Shown: positions 8,986-18,005, counted from the first letter of the stretch. The stretch is 64,000 bases of DNA from Thermophilibacter provencensis (GCF_900128445.1 NZ_LT671417.1:434001-498000); one strand, 5' to 3'. Notes: generated by a model from the sequence alone, not told the origin. A program made the numbers and translations.

Positions 8986-9012
8986 GCCGGGGAGGCGCTG
9001 CGCCTCCCCGGC
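8986..9012 (-). terminator. Attenuator-like hairpin between major pilin and sortase
   Basis: GCCGGGGAGGCG (8986-8997) pairs perfectly with CGCCTCCCCGGC (9001-9012) around a 3-base loop, inside the 118-base gap between pilin stop and sortase start. It would cause partial termination or protect the 3' end of the abundant pilin message. It has no T run. Confidence 0.6.
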
Positions 9013-9050
9013 TGGCGGGTTCTGCCCGACGTGCGGGCGTCAGATCCTAC

Positions 9051-10505
9051 TTAGCGGTTGTTCTCCATGCGCTTGCGGTACACGAGCGTCGCGACAACGG
9101 CGATGACGATTGCGCCGCCAGCCACATAGAAGATGGTGGTGCCCATGCCGCCGGTGGTGGGCAACAGGGAACCGGCCTTGTTGACGACGTGGATGCCGCC
9201 CTCCTGCCAAATGCCGCCGTTGACCGTCGCGTCGATGTTGGTGTCCTTGACGGCAATCTCAACGCGCTCGGCGAGCTTGTTGTATCCGTCGGGAGCCTTG
9301 GTCTCCTCGAGGTAGTAGTTGGTGAAGGCGTCAAAGCCCTTGATCTCGAGCTGGCCGTTGACGGTGGTGATGTACTCAACGCCGGTCTCGCCGTCCTTGG
9401 CGAGGCGATACACGCCGTTGCCTTCATCAACAAGCTTAATCTCGTTGCCGCCGGTCTCAGCGTCATAGAGCTTGAACTGGGCACCGTCGAGGACCTCGTT
9501 GCTACCGTCGGTCTTCACGACGTCGACCTTGTAGGTGTAGGTCTTGGTCTCATCCCAGGTGGTCTCGTAATTGCTATCCTCGCCGAACTTAAGCTGGGTC
9601 TTGTTGGAGTTGCCATCGCCAGCGATGACCGCGTTCTCGTTCACCACGGCATCATAGGTCACGATGATGTCGGTATCAGTGGTGATGGTGTCGAGATAGG
9701 ACTGGTGGAAGACAACCTCAAAGGTGCAGCCATCGCCAAGACCAGTGGTGATGACGTGATAGTCACCGGTGTTCGCGTCCTGACCCTTAGTGAGGTTGAC
9801 GGCCTGGATGGAATCGGGATCGAGCGTGAGGCCGGCGGACATGACATCGTGAAGGACGTAGCTCTCGGCGCCGGGCTTAGCACCGATGGTGGTCTGGAAC
9901 TCAACGGTCTGACCGATCTCAGCGGTGTTCTCCTCGCCCCAGTTACCGGTGGAGTCCTCCTTGACCTCCTTCTCCACAGGAGGCTCAACGTTCTTCTCGA
10001 ACATCTCGACATCCGGGGTCGTGGTGTTGAGCGAGCAGAGCGTACCGAGGGTGGTGTCAACGAGATAGTAGCCAAGCTCCAGGTTGGAGAACGTCACCGT
10101 GCTGGAAGTGGCGGTCTGCGTATCCGTGGCGGCAATGCCGCTCTCCTCGGCGTGCGCAAGGGCAGCCTTCGCAAAAGCAGCAACCGTAGCGTCGTCATCT
10201 GCGCCAACCCAGGTCACATAGCCCTGAGCGTCAACGGAAACATAGGTGGTTTGGAGCTTGAGCCAAGTCTCCCACTGGGTGTTAGCAGCCTTGTAGGTAT
10301 AAGCGTTGGCGGTCTCGTTGTAGCTCTCGAGCTCGAGCACCTCATAGGCCTTGTAGGTATGGCCGACCTCGGCGTTGTTGATGGTGATGGAACCATTGCC
10401 GTTCGGACCATCAACGTTGTTCCACGCGAGCGCGGGGGTCACGGTCATGGCAAAGACCATGAGCGCGGCAACGACCGCTCCAAAGAATTTCTTCAAATGC
10501 CTCAT
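9051..10505 (-). CDS. Major pilin subunit, SpaA/SpaH type, LPTTG
   Basis: A 484-residue pilus backbone protein. Signal peptide residues 1-27 end ALA. Several Ig-like domains follow, including a C-terminal SpaA/Cna-type domain with an E-box (YYLEETKAPDGYNKL), which supports an internal isopeptide bond. The stretch VEMFEKNVEPPVEKEV near residue 165 may be a variant of the pilin motif whose lysine accepts the next subunit. The C-terminus is LPTTGG, a hydrophobic helix and RKRMENNR. It follows the tip adhesin by 60 bases and is presumably the most expressed gene of the operon. Confidence 0.9.
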   Translation of the reverse strand: MRHLKKFFGAVVAALMVFAMTVTPALAWNNVDGPNGNGSITINNAEVGHTYKAYEVLELESYNETANAYTYKAANTQWETWLKLQTTYVSVDAQGYVTWVGADDDATVAAFAKAALAHAEESGIAATDTQTATSSTVTFSNLELGYYLVDTTLGTLCSLNTTTPDVEMFEKNVEPPVEKEVKEDSTGNWGEENTAEIGQTVEFQTTIGAKPGAESYVLHDVMSAGLTLDPDSIQAVNLTKGQDANTGDYHVITTGLGDGCTFEVVFHQSYLDTITTDTDIIVTYDAVVNENAVIAGDGNSNKTQLKFGEDSNYETTWDETKTYTYKVDVVKTDGSNEVLDGAQFKLYDAETGGNEIKLVDEGNGVYRLAKDGETGVEYITTVNGQLEIKGFDAFTNYYLEETKAPDGYNKLAERVEIAVKDTNIDATVNGGIWQEGGIHVVNKAGSLLPTTGGMGTTIFYVAGGAIVIAVVATLVYRKRMENNR

Positions 10506-10565
10506 GGGTTACTTCCTCTCATTCATTCCCACTTGGTACTTGCTTACAAAACCTGATTCAATCGC

Positions 10566-13500
10566 TCAGCGAGAAGAACGCTTCCGCTGATGGAACCCAT
10601 ACGTAACGGCGGTCGCAATGACGGCGGCTCCGCCAAGGGTGAAGACGAGCGCTCCCGGTCCACCGGTGTCGGGCAGCTTGGGACGGAAGGCGTTCGTGAA
10701 CACGACAACGGTACCTGGGCCCTGTTGTATCGAGCTTGTCACCGTTTCCGACGCGTTGGTCTGCCCGTTATCGATCGTGTTGCTGACGACACAACCGTCG
10801 GGCACCCCGGCCTCGGTGATGGTGTATGTGGTCCCGTGCTGCAGGTAGTCGATGATCACGTACTCGTTGGCCTTGAGCTTGAAGGAGCCATTGCCATCTG
10901 TCAGGAGCGAGCTTTCGATGCGCTCGCCCTGCGCGTTATAGCGGACGATGGAGTAATCGGAGTTCCCAACCGCTTCGTTTTCATGAGTGATGCTGATATC
11001 GAAGCTGAACTCCGCATCGGGATCCGCGTTGCCCACAACTTCCTTCTGCACCTTGAGCTGACTGTTCTGGTACGAAGGGGTGGTGGAAGAAACCGACGGC
11101 AGGGTGAACTGCATGTAGCAGGTAGAACCGGAGAGGCCGCGCTCAGTGTAGTAGAACTTGAGCGTGTGCTCGCCAGCGTCGCCCTTCTCGATATAGTCCC
11201 AGAGGTTCACGTACATACCGACGGAGCTGTGGACGCCACCGATATCGCAGACGAGCTTGCCGTCGAGGAATACCCACATGTCGTCGTCACCGAAGAAGTA
11301 GTACTCCAGCGGGCCAACATAGTCCTCGGTCAGCTTGAACTTGACCTCGTACTGCATACCGAACATGTTGTTGTGATCAAGGCCGTCGTCGCTGGGCGGG
11401 AAGAGCTTGACACCGTCAAAACCGGAATACTCGCCACGGTCCATATAGTTACCGGTCAGACCATCTTTACCCGGATAATTATCCATGGGCCAGAAGTTGT
11501 TGGTCCAGATTTTGTCATAGACCGTGGTTCCCGTCACCGGGTTGTTGAACTGCTCGAGGCCATCAAGGAGGGTTCTCTTCTTGTCATCGGAAACCGAGCT
11601 GAGCGTATACGTGTCACCCTCACGATTGAACCCGAGCGACCAGCCGTTATAGACCGTCTTACCAGTCGCGCCTCCATCATCGAACAAATTGGGGGCATCG
11701 ACACCACCGGCATATTGAATGTGGCCATTCCCGTCAAGACCGGTCACCAGCCCGAACGTAGTGCCCTGCAGATTGTTATTTCTGTTGGGCTCATTGAACT
11801 TGTTAAGCGTGTTGCCGTTCCAGCCCTCATTACCAAGTCCCGTGCCCGTGTTGACGTTGCCAAAGGCGAGCTTGGCTCCTGAGTTAGAGTAGTTGGTCTT
11901 GCTATTGATGCCATGGGACCCGTCTGTTCCATCCCATGTCGTCCTGCCATCGTCGGTGATGTCGTAGTCGTAGAAAATGGCACCGTTGTCGTAGGGACCA
12001 GTCGTCTGGTTGGCAACAAGTCGGATGACGGTACCCTCTTCGATAAGGATAGTGTTCGGTTCATCTTTCTTGTTTGGGTTGTTGGTGAAGTGCAGCTCGG
12101 TAGCGGCAACGATTCCCGAGTAGATGGTCCAGTCATCCCTATTCGTACTCGAAGCATCCCTGCCACTCTTGAGCACCCACACCTCGTTGGCGGTGTAGTT
12201 ACCGTTCGCGCGGAAGATGTTCACGTACGGAAGGCTCGGCGCCTCGAAGTACTCGTACTCGTTAGCGGTGTAAAGCTCGGTGAGCTCCATGCTGGTACGG
12301 ATCTCGCGCTTGGCGCCACCGCCATCCACAAGGTACAAGCCCGTCATAGACGGATTCGATTCGCCGTTTTCCGGAAGGTTGCCGCCTTTGTTCGAGCCGC
12401 CGTTGTCGGTATTGATGATCTTCAGATAACCGCCGGAGTCTCTATCGGTCATCTCAAGGTTCGCGTAGTACTGCACCGTGAAGTGGGGGTTCAGAGCGTC
12501 GCGCGCCACGAGCTGCAGCGCGGGCGCGGCGGCGTTGAGCGCGAGCGTCATCGTCGGGCGCTCGGTCGCGTCCTTCTCGACCAGCACGGTGTCGAGCTCC
12601 TCGGCCTCGCTGCCCTCAGCGCTCTGGAGCGCGGTCAGGGCAACGCCGACCTCGGCCTCGTCGGACGTGTCCTCATCGGTCTCGATGGCGTTGGCCGCCT
12701 CCTGGAGCTTGTCGCTCGGCGTGACCTCGGCGGTCACCTCGCAGTCGGAGACGTCGAGGGCCTGGCCGTTGTAGACAAACTCGAACTCGAAGGCGGAGAC
12801 GCTGATCACGCTCTCGGGGTCGCTGTCCTCGACATAGGCCTCGGCGGCCTGGTACGCGGGAGCGCTCGCGTCGAGGGCGGTCGTGTTCATGGTGAGACCG
12901 TCGGACTCGGGAGCGGGCTCGGAGCCGTCGGCGACCGTGGCCTCGCCGGAGACCTTCACGGCGACGGTGTAGTCCTCAGCCTCATAGGAGAGGGTGTTAT
13001 CGAGTGATACTACGGTCTCGTCCTGAGCAGAGACGTCCCCGTCATCCACAGGCTGCTCGGGAAGAAGCCCGTAACCGAGTATCCGCGCATCATCGAGCTC
13101 GTAGACGACCTCGCTCACAGCGCCCTCGACGTCACCTTCAATGACCTTGATGCTGGTGGGATTGCCTCCCTCGTCAACAACCAGCTCGGTTACGATGGCC
13201 ACCCGCTCGGCCTGGGATGCCTCGGCAGCCGAGCCTCGAAGGAAGACGAGCTCGCCCGCGGCGGGATCGTGACCCTCGGGGGTAGCATAGAGAGACGGGT
13301 CTGCTTCCTGGAGCTTCTCTATCCATGTCTGCGCGTTGGCATCGTGCGGCATCCCCTCAACGCCTGCGTTCTCGACGCAGAACGACGCAAAGAGGGCGTT
13401 CCACTCCGCGGATGCGTCTCCGGCCCACTCCCCGTATCGGGAAGTAGTTAGCGCAGCGGCGACATCCGTCTCAGAGGAAGGCTCAACGAGCTCCGTGTAG

Positions 13501-13725
13501 CCTACCTGGCTTTGTGCGACGGCAACGACTGCGTCATGCCAGCCTGATGGGAGGTTCTCGGGAAGGGGGAGTTCAAAAGCTGAGGCTTCGCTCGTATCAA
13601 CCGTTGTTTCCTCAGCAAGAGTCTGGGAGGGAAGGGCGAGGGCGTTACCTGCACTCAGCGCTGCCGCGAGGCAGATAGCAGCGAGAACCCCCCCCACTCA
13701 ACAATTTGCTTCGTTTGACTTCCAC
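10566..13725 (-). CDS. Pilus tip adhesin with fibro-slime/PA14-like domain, LPDTG; out of frame at a G8 tract
   Basis: First gene of the pilus operon, about 1050 residues. The natural start appears to be GTG at 13725, preceded by GGGAG at 7 bases; it encodes MEVKRSKLLSG and then meets eight G (13688-13695), which shift the frame. With seven G the protein would read MEVKRSKLLSGGVLAAICL, a perfect signal peptide. As given, the open frame begins only at a GTG overlapping the tract (13697), without a ribosome site. The body has a degenerate CHAP/NlpC-like domain, a region with FFGDDDMWVFLDGKLV typical of fibro-slime/PA14-like adhesive domains, and a SpaA-like domain. It ends LPDTGG, a hydrophobic helix and KRSSR. 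Probably phase-variable and OFF in this molecule. Confidence 0.85.
13688..13695 (-). repeat. Homopolymeric G8 tract in the tip-adhesin signal peptide
   Basis: Eight consecutive C on the plus strand (G on the coding strand), ten codons after the putative GTG start. Its length decides whether start and body are in frame: seven or ten G join them, eight do not. It is the longest homopolymer I saw in any coding region of the window. Confidence 0.85.
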
Positions 13726-14391
13726 GATGGCGCTCCCTTGAAACCCGGCACCTTGCGGCACCGCCCTACATACGTTTTTGTGATGATGGGCCGACCACAC
13801 TTTTTTATGGCCCCTCCCACAATATTCTGTGTTGCTTATATTAGCGTTCGGGTAGCCAAAATGTTTTGAGAAGTTTGAGATGTTTCCAATACCCTGATGT
13901 AAACGCTGTTCTCTTGGATTTAATTGTCCTTGCGCGGAACAAATACCAAGCCAATTCAAACAACGGATGATGTCTCCCCCCTGATAATTGGGCAGACTCG
14001 TTTGTCAGACTTTGCGCGGACGTTGCGCTCGTAAGCTGCAAGAACCGGAGGCGCGTCACAGGGTGCGCCCCCGTCCTAACAATGGGGACAGGGTCGTTTG
14101 TCAATAACCCGCACTATCGCTCACCGCAACGGTTGATAAAGGGAACAGGGCAAACTGTCATAAAACCCCTGCGGCTCATGGGTGTGCGTCCCATGGCGAG
14201 GGGTAGCGTCTTAGCGGCAGGCGCCTTTTCTTCAGTACTCCCACGCCTCACCGTCTGGATCAAGCCGCGTCGTGATAAGTGAGTGATAAGTAGAAGGCAA
14301 GTAAGAGGCAAGTAGGATCATTCGAAGAGCCGCAGGTAGAGATCCTGCGGCCTCTCCAAGTACTCCCGATTTGTTCCTGAGTGATAAGTAG
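13726..14391. other. Leader of the pilus operon with diverged repeats and hairpins
   Basis: About 660 bases with no supported gene. 13740-13960 is comparatively AT-rich and should hold the pilus promoter, but no confident -35/-10 pair was found. Two direct, diverged units of the palindrome family lie at 14075-14104 and 14133-14164 (shared core ACAGGG and TGTCA). A two-part hairpin spans 14165-14203: outer CCCCT/AGGGG, inner CATGGG/CCCATG. Another, GCCGCAGG/CCTGCGGC, spans 14329-14351. GAGTGATAAGTAGAA occurs at about 14281 and again at about 14380. Confidence 0.45.
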
Positions 14392-14429
14392 AATCGGCGC
14401 GGGGCTGCCTTGACGGCCCCGCGCCGATT
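14392..14429 (-). terminator. 14-bp hairpin after the Nudix gene
   Basis: AATCGGCGCGGGGC (14392-14405) pairs perfectly with GCCCCGCGCCGATT (14416-14429). It lies 31 bases past the Nudix hydrolase stop. It lacks a long T run but is a very stable transcript end. Confidence 0.65.
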
Positions 14430-14460
14430 AAGGTTGGCGCTGCCACGGAATGCCGGCTGA

Positions 14461-15180
14461 CTACTCCTCTGACAGGCGCCGTGAGATGGCGTCGCACAGC
14501 AGCGCGCCCACAACGGTCTTGGCGTCCTCGATGCGCCCGTCGAGGACGGCGTCAATGAGCTCGCCCACCTCGACGAGGTCGACGTTGATGAACTCGTCCG
14601 CGTCTGGGCTGGACTTCGAGAAGCTCAGGCCCGTAGCCATGTATATGTGAATGAGCTCGTCCGTGAAGCCGTCCGAGGTTGCGATAGTGGTGAGGTACGC
14701 GATCTTCTCGGCCTCCATGCCGGTCTCCTCGAGGAGCTCTCGGCTGGCGCACTCGAGCGGGTCCTCGCCCGGATCGAGCTTGCCTGCGGGGATCTCAACC
14801 GTGACGCGGCCGAGCGCGGTGCGATACTGGCGAACGAGGCAAATCCGCCCCTCCTCCGTCAGCGCGACGACGGCGACGGCGCCGGGATGGCGCACCACGT
14901 CGCGAATTGCGTTGCGCCCGTCGGGAAGCTGCACCTGAAGCCGATCGACGTTGAAGATCCTGCCCGTCCATACCACGTCCTCAGTGATGGGCCGCTCGGC
15001 GAGCGCAGCGTCGCGCGGGTCATCGTCCCCGAGGACCAGGTCGCGCTCGACGGGGGCGCCTGAGAAATGGTCCTGACTCAGGCGGTCGCCATCGTAGGTG
15101 AATGCGGCAACGGAGTCCTTGATGTCGTCAATCGCGGAGCTGACGTCGTTCTTCTCCGTCACATCATCGATCTCTGCCAT
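14461..15180 (-). CDS. Nudix hydrolase, ADP-ribose pyrophosphatase type
   Basis: A 239-residue Nudix enzyme predicted to cleave ADP-ribose or related nucleotide sugars. The Nudix box is complete: GKLDPGEDPLECASRELLEE followed by TGM, matching GX5EX7REUXEEXGU. The core is preceded by VVWTGRIFNVDRLQVQLPDG, the usual ADPRase entry strand. An acidic N-terminal extension of about 75 residues is longer than the family norm; the real start could lie further in. It is transcribed alone, with a palindromic repeat just upstream. Confidence 0.85.
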   Translation of the reverse strand: MAEIDDVTEKNDVSSAIDDIKDSVAAFTYDGDRLSQDHFSGAPVERDLVLGDDDPRDAALAERPITEDVVWTGRIFNVDRLQVQLPDGRNAIRDVVRHPGAVAVVALTEEGRICLVRQYRTALGRVTVEIPAGKLDPGEDPLECASRELLEETGMEAEKIAYLTTIATSDGFTDELIHIYMATGLSFSKSSPDADEFINVDLVEVGELIDAVLDGRIEDAKTVVGALLCDAISRRLSEE

Positions 15181-15273
15181 GAAAAACCTCCCGGGCGCAC
15201 CAGCGGGTCCGAATGACCCGATGTCCCTACTCTACGTCATCCTTCGGGCACGTTCCTCCTCCTCCCGCACTTT

Positions 15274-15362
15274 CCTGACAAAGGTGACAGGGTCGTTTGT
15301 CAGGTTTTCCGCCGCCGCCCCCGGGCTCAGTTTCTGTAAAACGACTCTGTCACCTTTGTCAG
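15274..15362. repeat. Palindromic repeat, TGACAAAGG type
   Basis: Outer arms CCTGACAAAGGTGACAGGG (from 15274) and its imperfect inverse ending in CACCTTTGTCAG at 15362, with a GC-rich 30-base middle. It lies between the divergent Nudix and DNA-binding-protein genes, so here it cannot be a 3' terminator of both. Confidence 0.8.
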
Positions 15363-15403
15363 CGCGAACAAATTGTCGACTAGATTGCATATCTCTGTTG
15401 AAT

Positions 15404-15466
15404 ATTGGTCGATAAGGCGGGTTAATTTGCATTGGTCGACCGTATAATCGATATTCAATCGAACAC
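15404..15466 (+). promoter_or_regulatory. Promoter with repeated GGTCGA / CAATCGAACA boxes
   Basis: Upstream of the 15501 gene, ATTGGTCGAT (15404) and ATTGGTCGAC (about 15431) flank a TATAAT-like -10 (about 15443), followed by ATTCAATCGAACA. The same words recur just after the gene at 15987-16022. This arrangement suggests an operator array for an autoregulated DNA-binding protein. The motifs are seen; the regulation is inferred. Confidence 0.5.
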
Positions 15467-15500
15467 GCTCATTCGGCAACGGGCGGAGGGGGATGCTGTC

Positions 15501-15980
15501 ATGGGGGTAACCAAGAGAGAGGTCGCGGAGCAGCTTGGGGTGGCCAAGCAGACCGTGGTCAACTACATCGACAAGCTTGGTCTTGCCCCCGAGCACGTAA
15601 CGCGCGTGGGAAAGACCGACGTTCTCGATGACTTTGCCGTCTCCGCCCTGGCCGACGCACTGGGGAAGAACGTCCCCCCAAGGCCAGCGCCGGAGGATGA
15701 GCCCGATCAGCGTGACTCGGTGATCTCTGCGCTCAACGCCCGAATACTGGACCTCAAAGAGCAAAACGACCGGCTCGTCTCCGAGATCGCAGAGCTGCGC
15801 GCCTCTCGCGAGCGGGAGCTTGGCGACCTGAGGAACCAGCTCGCCGAGGCCAACGACCGTGCCGCGCGACTGGCCGACCGCGTTGCCGGCATAGCCGAGC
15901 GGCAGCAGGCCATCTCCGCGCTTCCCTGGTGGCGACGCAGCTACTTTGCGACCAAGCTCCTGACCTCAGGCTCCGAATAG
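15501..15980 (+). CDS. DNA-binding protein with N-terminal HTH and coiled coil (DUF536-like)
   Basis: ATG at 15501 is chosen because GGAGGGGG lies 8 bases upstream; an upstream GTG at 15432 has no such site. The 159-residue protein begins with a helix-turn-helix (TKREVAEQLGVAKQTVVNYI), has a long heptad-rich coiled coil (about residues 70-140), and ends with an aromatic/basic tail (ALPWWRRSYFATKLL). This is the plan of DUF536/replication-associated proteins of plasmids and phages; the match is from memory. It sits alone among identical short boxes before and after the gene, so it probably represses itself. Confidence 0.6.
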   Translation: MGVTKREVAEQLGVAKQTVVNYIDKLGLAPEHVTRVGKTDVLDDFAVSALADALGKNVPPRPAPEDEPDQRDSVISALNARILDLKEQNDRLVSEIAELRASRERELGDLRNQLAEANDRAARLADRVAGIAERQQAISALPWWRRSYFATKLLTSGSE

Positions 15981-16003
15981 TCGTTTTCAATCGAACATGT
16001 TTC

Positions 16004-16022
16004 TTGGTCGAACATCGACCAA
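16004..16022. promoter_or_regulatory. GGTCGA inverted repeat downstream of the HTH gene
   Basis: TTGGTCGA (16004-16011) and TCGACCAA (16015-16022) form a perfect 8-bp dyad around ACA. It is the full palindromic form of the half-sites in front of the gene at 15501 and is likely a binding site of that protein. Confidence 0.5.
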
Positions 16023-16132
16023 AGGTAAGAAGAGATGAACAGCCGCCTTGTTCGGCTGGGTCGCAGGTAGACAACAAGCCGCCCGGGGACGTCACGCATC
16101 CCCGAGCGGCTTGTCTCAGTCGAAAGCGTCCC

Positions 16133-16604
16133 CTAGTACCCCAGCGTTGTGTCCAGAGCGCACAACAGGTTGCCGTATCTGGCAAGAAGCCCGTCACGCA
16201 GCCGAACGAACTCGGGAACGCAGGTTTGGATAGCCATCTGGACAAACGAGAAGACCGACCGGGCGTCAAAGACGGGCACCGTGTTGTTTCGGTCACTCAG
16301 CATGCAAAGCCAGACCTTCTCGTCCATGAAGTCATAGTAGGCACTCGCCGCCTTGATGATGTCGCGCGGCGATCCCGTGACGCAGGCTGCGTCTCCCTCG
16401 TAGGCGAGAAGTGCCCTGAGCAGCTTCCAGCCCAGCTCAAACTGGAGGGAGAGCTTGTCGATGACGCCACCTTGGACGAACTCGTTCTCGAGGTCCTGGT
16501 CGGGCGCGCGGAGAAGAAACGCGCCATCCTGCGGCTGGTTGGCACCTCGCGCCCTTGAGCCAAAGAGCACCGCTCGATGGGCACCATCGGCATCGTGGGC
16601 CTCC
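16133..16604 (-). pseudogene. Fused remnant of minimal nucleotidyltransferase and HI0074-like partner
   Basis: Two relics share one frame. Leftward from about 16600 comes HRAVLFGSRARG, the start of a minimal nucleotidyltransferase active site, and within 25 residues it jumps to LENEFVQGGVIDKLSLQFEL, the HI0074/substrate-binding partner, which continues to the stop at 16133 (RDIIKAASAYYDFMDEKVWL and so on). The transferase body with its catalytic Asp pair is missing and no good start is seen. An internal deletion probably fused a two-gene module of the MNT/HEPN toxin-antitoxin kind. The second half might still be translated. Confidence 0.55.
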
Positions 16605-16668
16605 TTAGCAGCACATCTACCGATTGGCCCTCTCGATGGGAACCATGACGCCCCCACTGAATAGACGC

Positions 16669-16710
16669 GCCAGGGGGACGGAGCGGTGACAACTCCTCCG
16701 TCCCCCTGGC
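16669..16710. repeat. Short palindrome, GGGGGACGG type, downstream of purD
   Basis: GCCAGGGGGACGGAG (16669-16683) pairs perfectly with CTCCGTCCCCCTGGC (16696-16710). It lies 9 bases past the purD stop and shares its GGGGGACGGAGCGGTGACAA core with the element inside dciA. It may serve as the purD terminator. Confidence 0.75.
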
Positions 16711-16718
16711 ACGTCACG

Positions 16719-18005
16719 TTACTGGATGGCGCGCATGCCGATGTCACTGCGGTACGTCTTGCCCTCAAAGTCGATGAGGTCGCAGGCGGCGTAGGCGGTC
16801 GCGCGGGCCTCCTCGAAGGTGGGGGCTACGGCCGTAACGTCGAGGACGCGGCCGCCGGAGGTGACGATCTGCCCGTCCTTCTCGGCGGTGCCGGCGTGGT
16901 AGACGGTGACTCCCTCCATCTCCTCGGCCCTCTCGATGCCGGTGATGACCTTGCCCTTCTCGTAGCTGCCAGGATAGCCTGCGGAGGTGAGGACCACCGA
17001 GACGGCCCAGTCGTCGTCCCAGGAGACCATGTCCTCGGTGAGCGAGCCGTTGTCGCAGGCCATGAAGACGCTCACGAGGTCCGCCTTCATGCGCGGCAGC
17101 ACGACCTGCGTCTCGGGATCGCCGAAGCGGGCGTTGAACTCAAGGACCTTGGGCCCGTCCTCGGTGAGCATGAAGCCGCCGTAGAGGCAGCCGGAATAGG
17201 TGATGCCCTCGCGCGCGAGCTCCGCCACGACCTTCTTCTCAATCTCGACCATCGTAGCCAGCTCGTCGGCGGAGACGAGGTGCTCCGGGACGGGGGAGTA
17301 CACGCCCATGCCGCCGGTGTTGGGCCCCTTGTCCCCGTCAAGCGCGCGCTTGTGGTCCTGGGAGGTCGCGAGCGGGACCACGGTCGTGCCGTCCGTGAGC
17401 GCGAGCAGCGAGCACTCCGGTCCCTCGAGGGTCTCCTCCACGACGACGGTGGCCCCTGCGTCGCCAAACGCGCCCGAGAAGCACTCGTGGACGCCATCGA
17501 GCGCCTCCTCGGTGGTCTTGGCCACGATCACGCCCTTGCCGGCGGCGAGGCCGTCCGCCTTCACCACCACGGGGCCACCGACCTGACGCACGTATGCGGC
17601 TGCCGTCTCCTCGTCGGTGAAGCTGCGATAGGCGGCAGTGGGGACGCCGGCGCGGGCCATGACCTGCTTGGCAAACTTCTTGGAGCCCTCCATCTGGGCC
17701 GCATCGCCGTTGGGACCGAAGCAGGGGATGCCGGCGGAGCGCACGGCATCGGCGACGCCCGCCACGAGCGGCGCCTCGGGACCGATGACCACAAGACCGA
17801 TTCCGCGCTGGCTGGCCCACTGGGCAACGTCGACGGGGGAGTCAATGTCAAGGTCCTCGACGGGGGTTGCCATGGCGTTCATGCCGCCGTTGCCAGGGGC
17901 AACGTAGAGCTTGCCCGCCCGCGGCGACTCGGCAAGCTTGGCGAGAAGTGCGTGCTCGCGGCCACCAGATCCAAGAAGCAGGATGTCGATCTTCTGGCTG
18001 TTCAT
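16719..18005 (-). CDS. purD: Phosphoribosylamine-glycine ligase
   Basis: A 428-residue GARS enzyme, normal length, joining phosphoribosylamine and glycine in purine synthesis. The N-terminus has ILLLGSGGREHALLAKL and the ATP-grasp core has NTGGMGVYSPVP and LEFNARFGDPETQVVLPR. ATG at 18005 is chosen because GAAGGAGG lies just upstream; the longer frame to 18209 is not needed. It is the last gene of a purA-degV-purD run on the minus strand. Confidence 0.95.
   Translation of the reverse strand: MNSQKIDILLLGSGGREHALLAKLAESPRAGKLYVAPGNGGMNAMATPVEDLDIDSPVDVAQWASQRGIGLVVIGPEAPLVAGVADAVRSAGIPCFGPNGDAAQMEGSKKFAKQVMARAGVPTAAYRSFTDEETAAAYVRQVGGPVVVKADGLAAGKGVIVAKTTEEALDGVHECFSGAFGDAGATVVVEETLEGPECSLLALTDGTTVVPLATSQDHKRALDGDKGPNTGGMGVYSPVPEHLVSADELATMVEIEKKVVAELAREGITYSGCLYGGFMLTEDGPKVLEFNARFGDPETQVVLPRMKADLVSVFMACDNGSLTEDMVSWDDDWAVSVVLTSAGYPGSYEKGKVITGIERAEEMEGVTVYHAGTAEKDGQIVTSGGRVLDVTAVAPTFEEARATAYAACDLIDFEGKTYRSDIGMRAIQ

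Noticed and set aside
8814-10556. A 580-codon plus-strand frame opposite the major pilin, and similar long frames opposite gyrB, the tip adhesin and purA
   Set aside because: No ribosome sites, no recognisable domain, and composition dictated by the true gene on the opposite strand.
14133-14225. AGGGCAAACTGTC as part of a c-di-GMP-I riboswitch
   Set aside because: The GACGCAAAGC core and receptor expected next are absent; the word belongs to a diverged copy of the palindrome family.
16297-16692. A 131-codon frame overlapping the MNT/HEPN relic
   Set aside because: Arg/Ser-rich shadow frame; the protein motifs are in the other frame.
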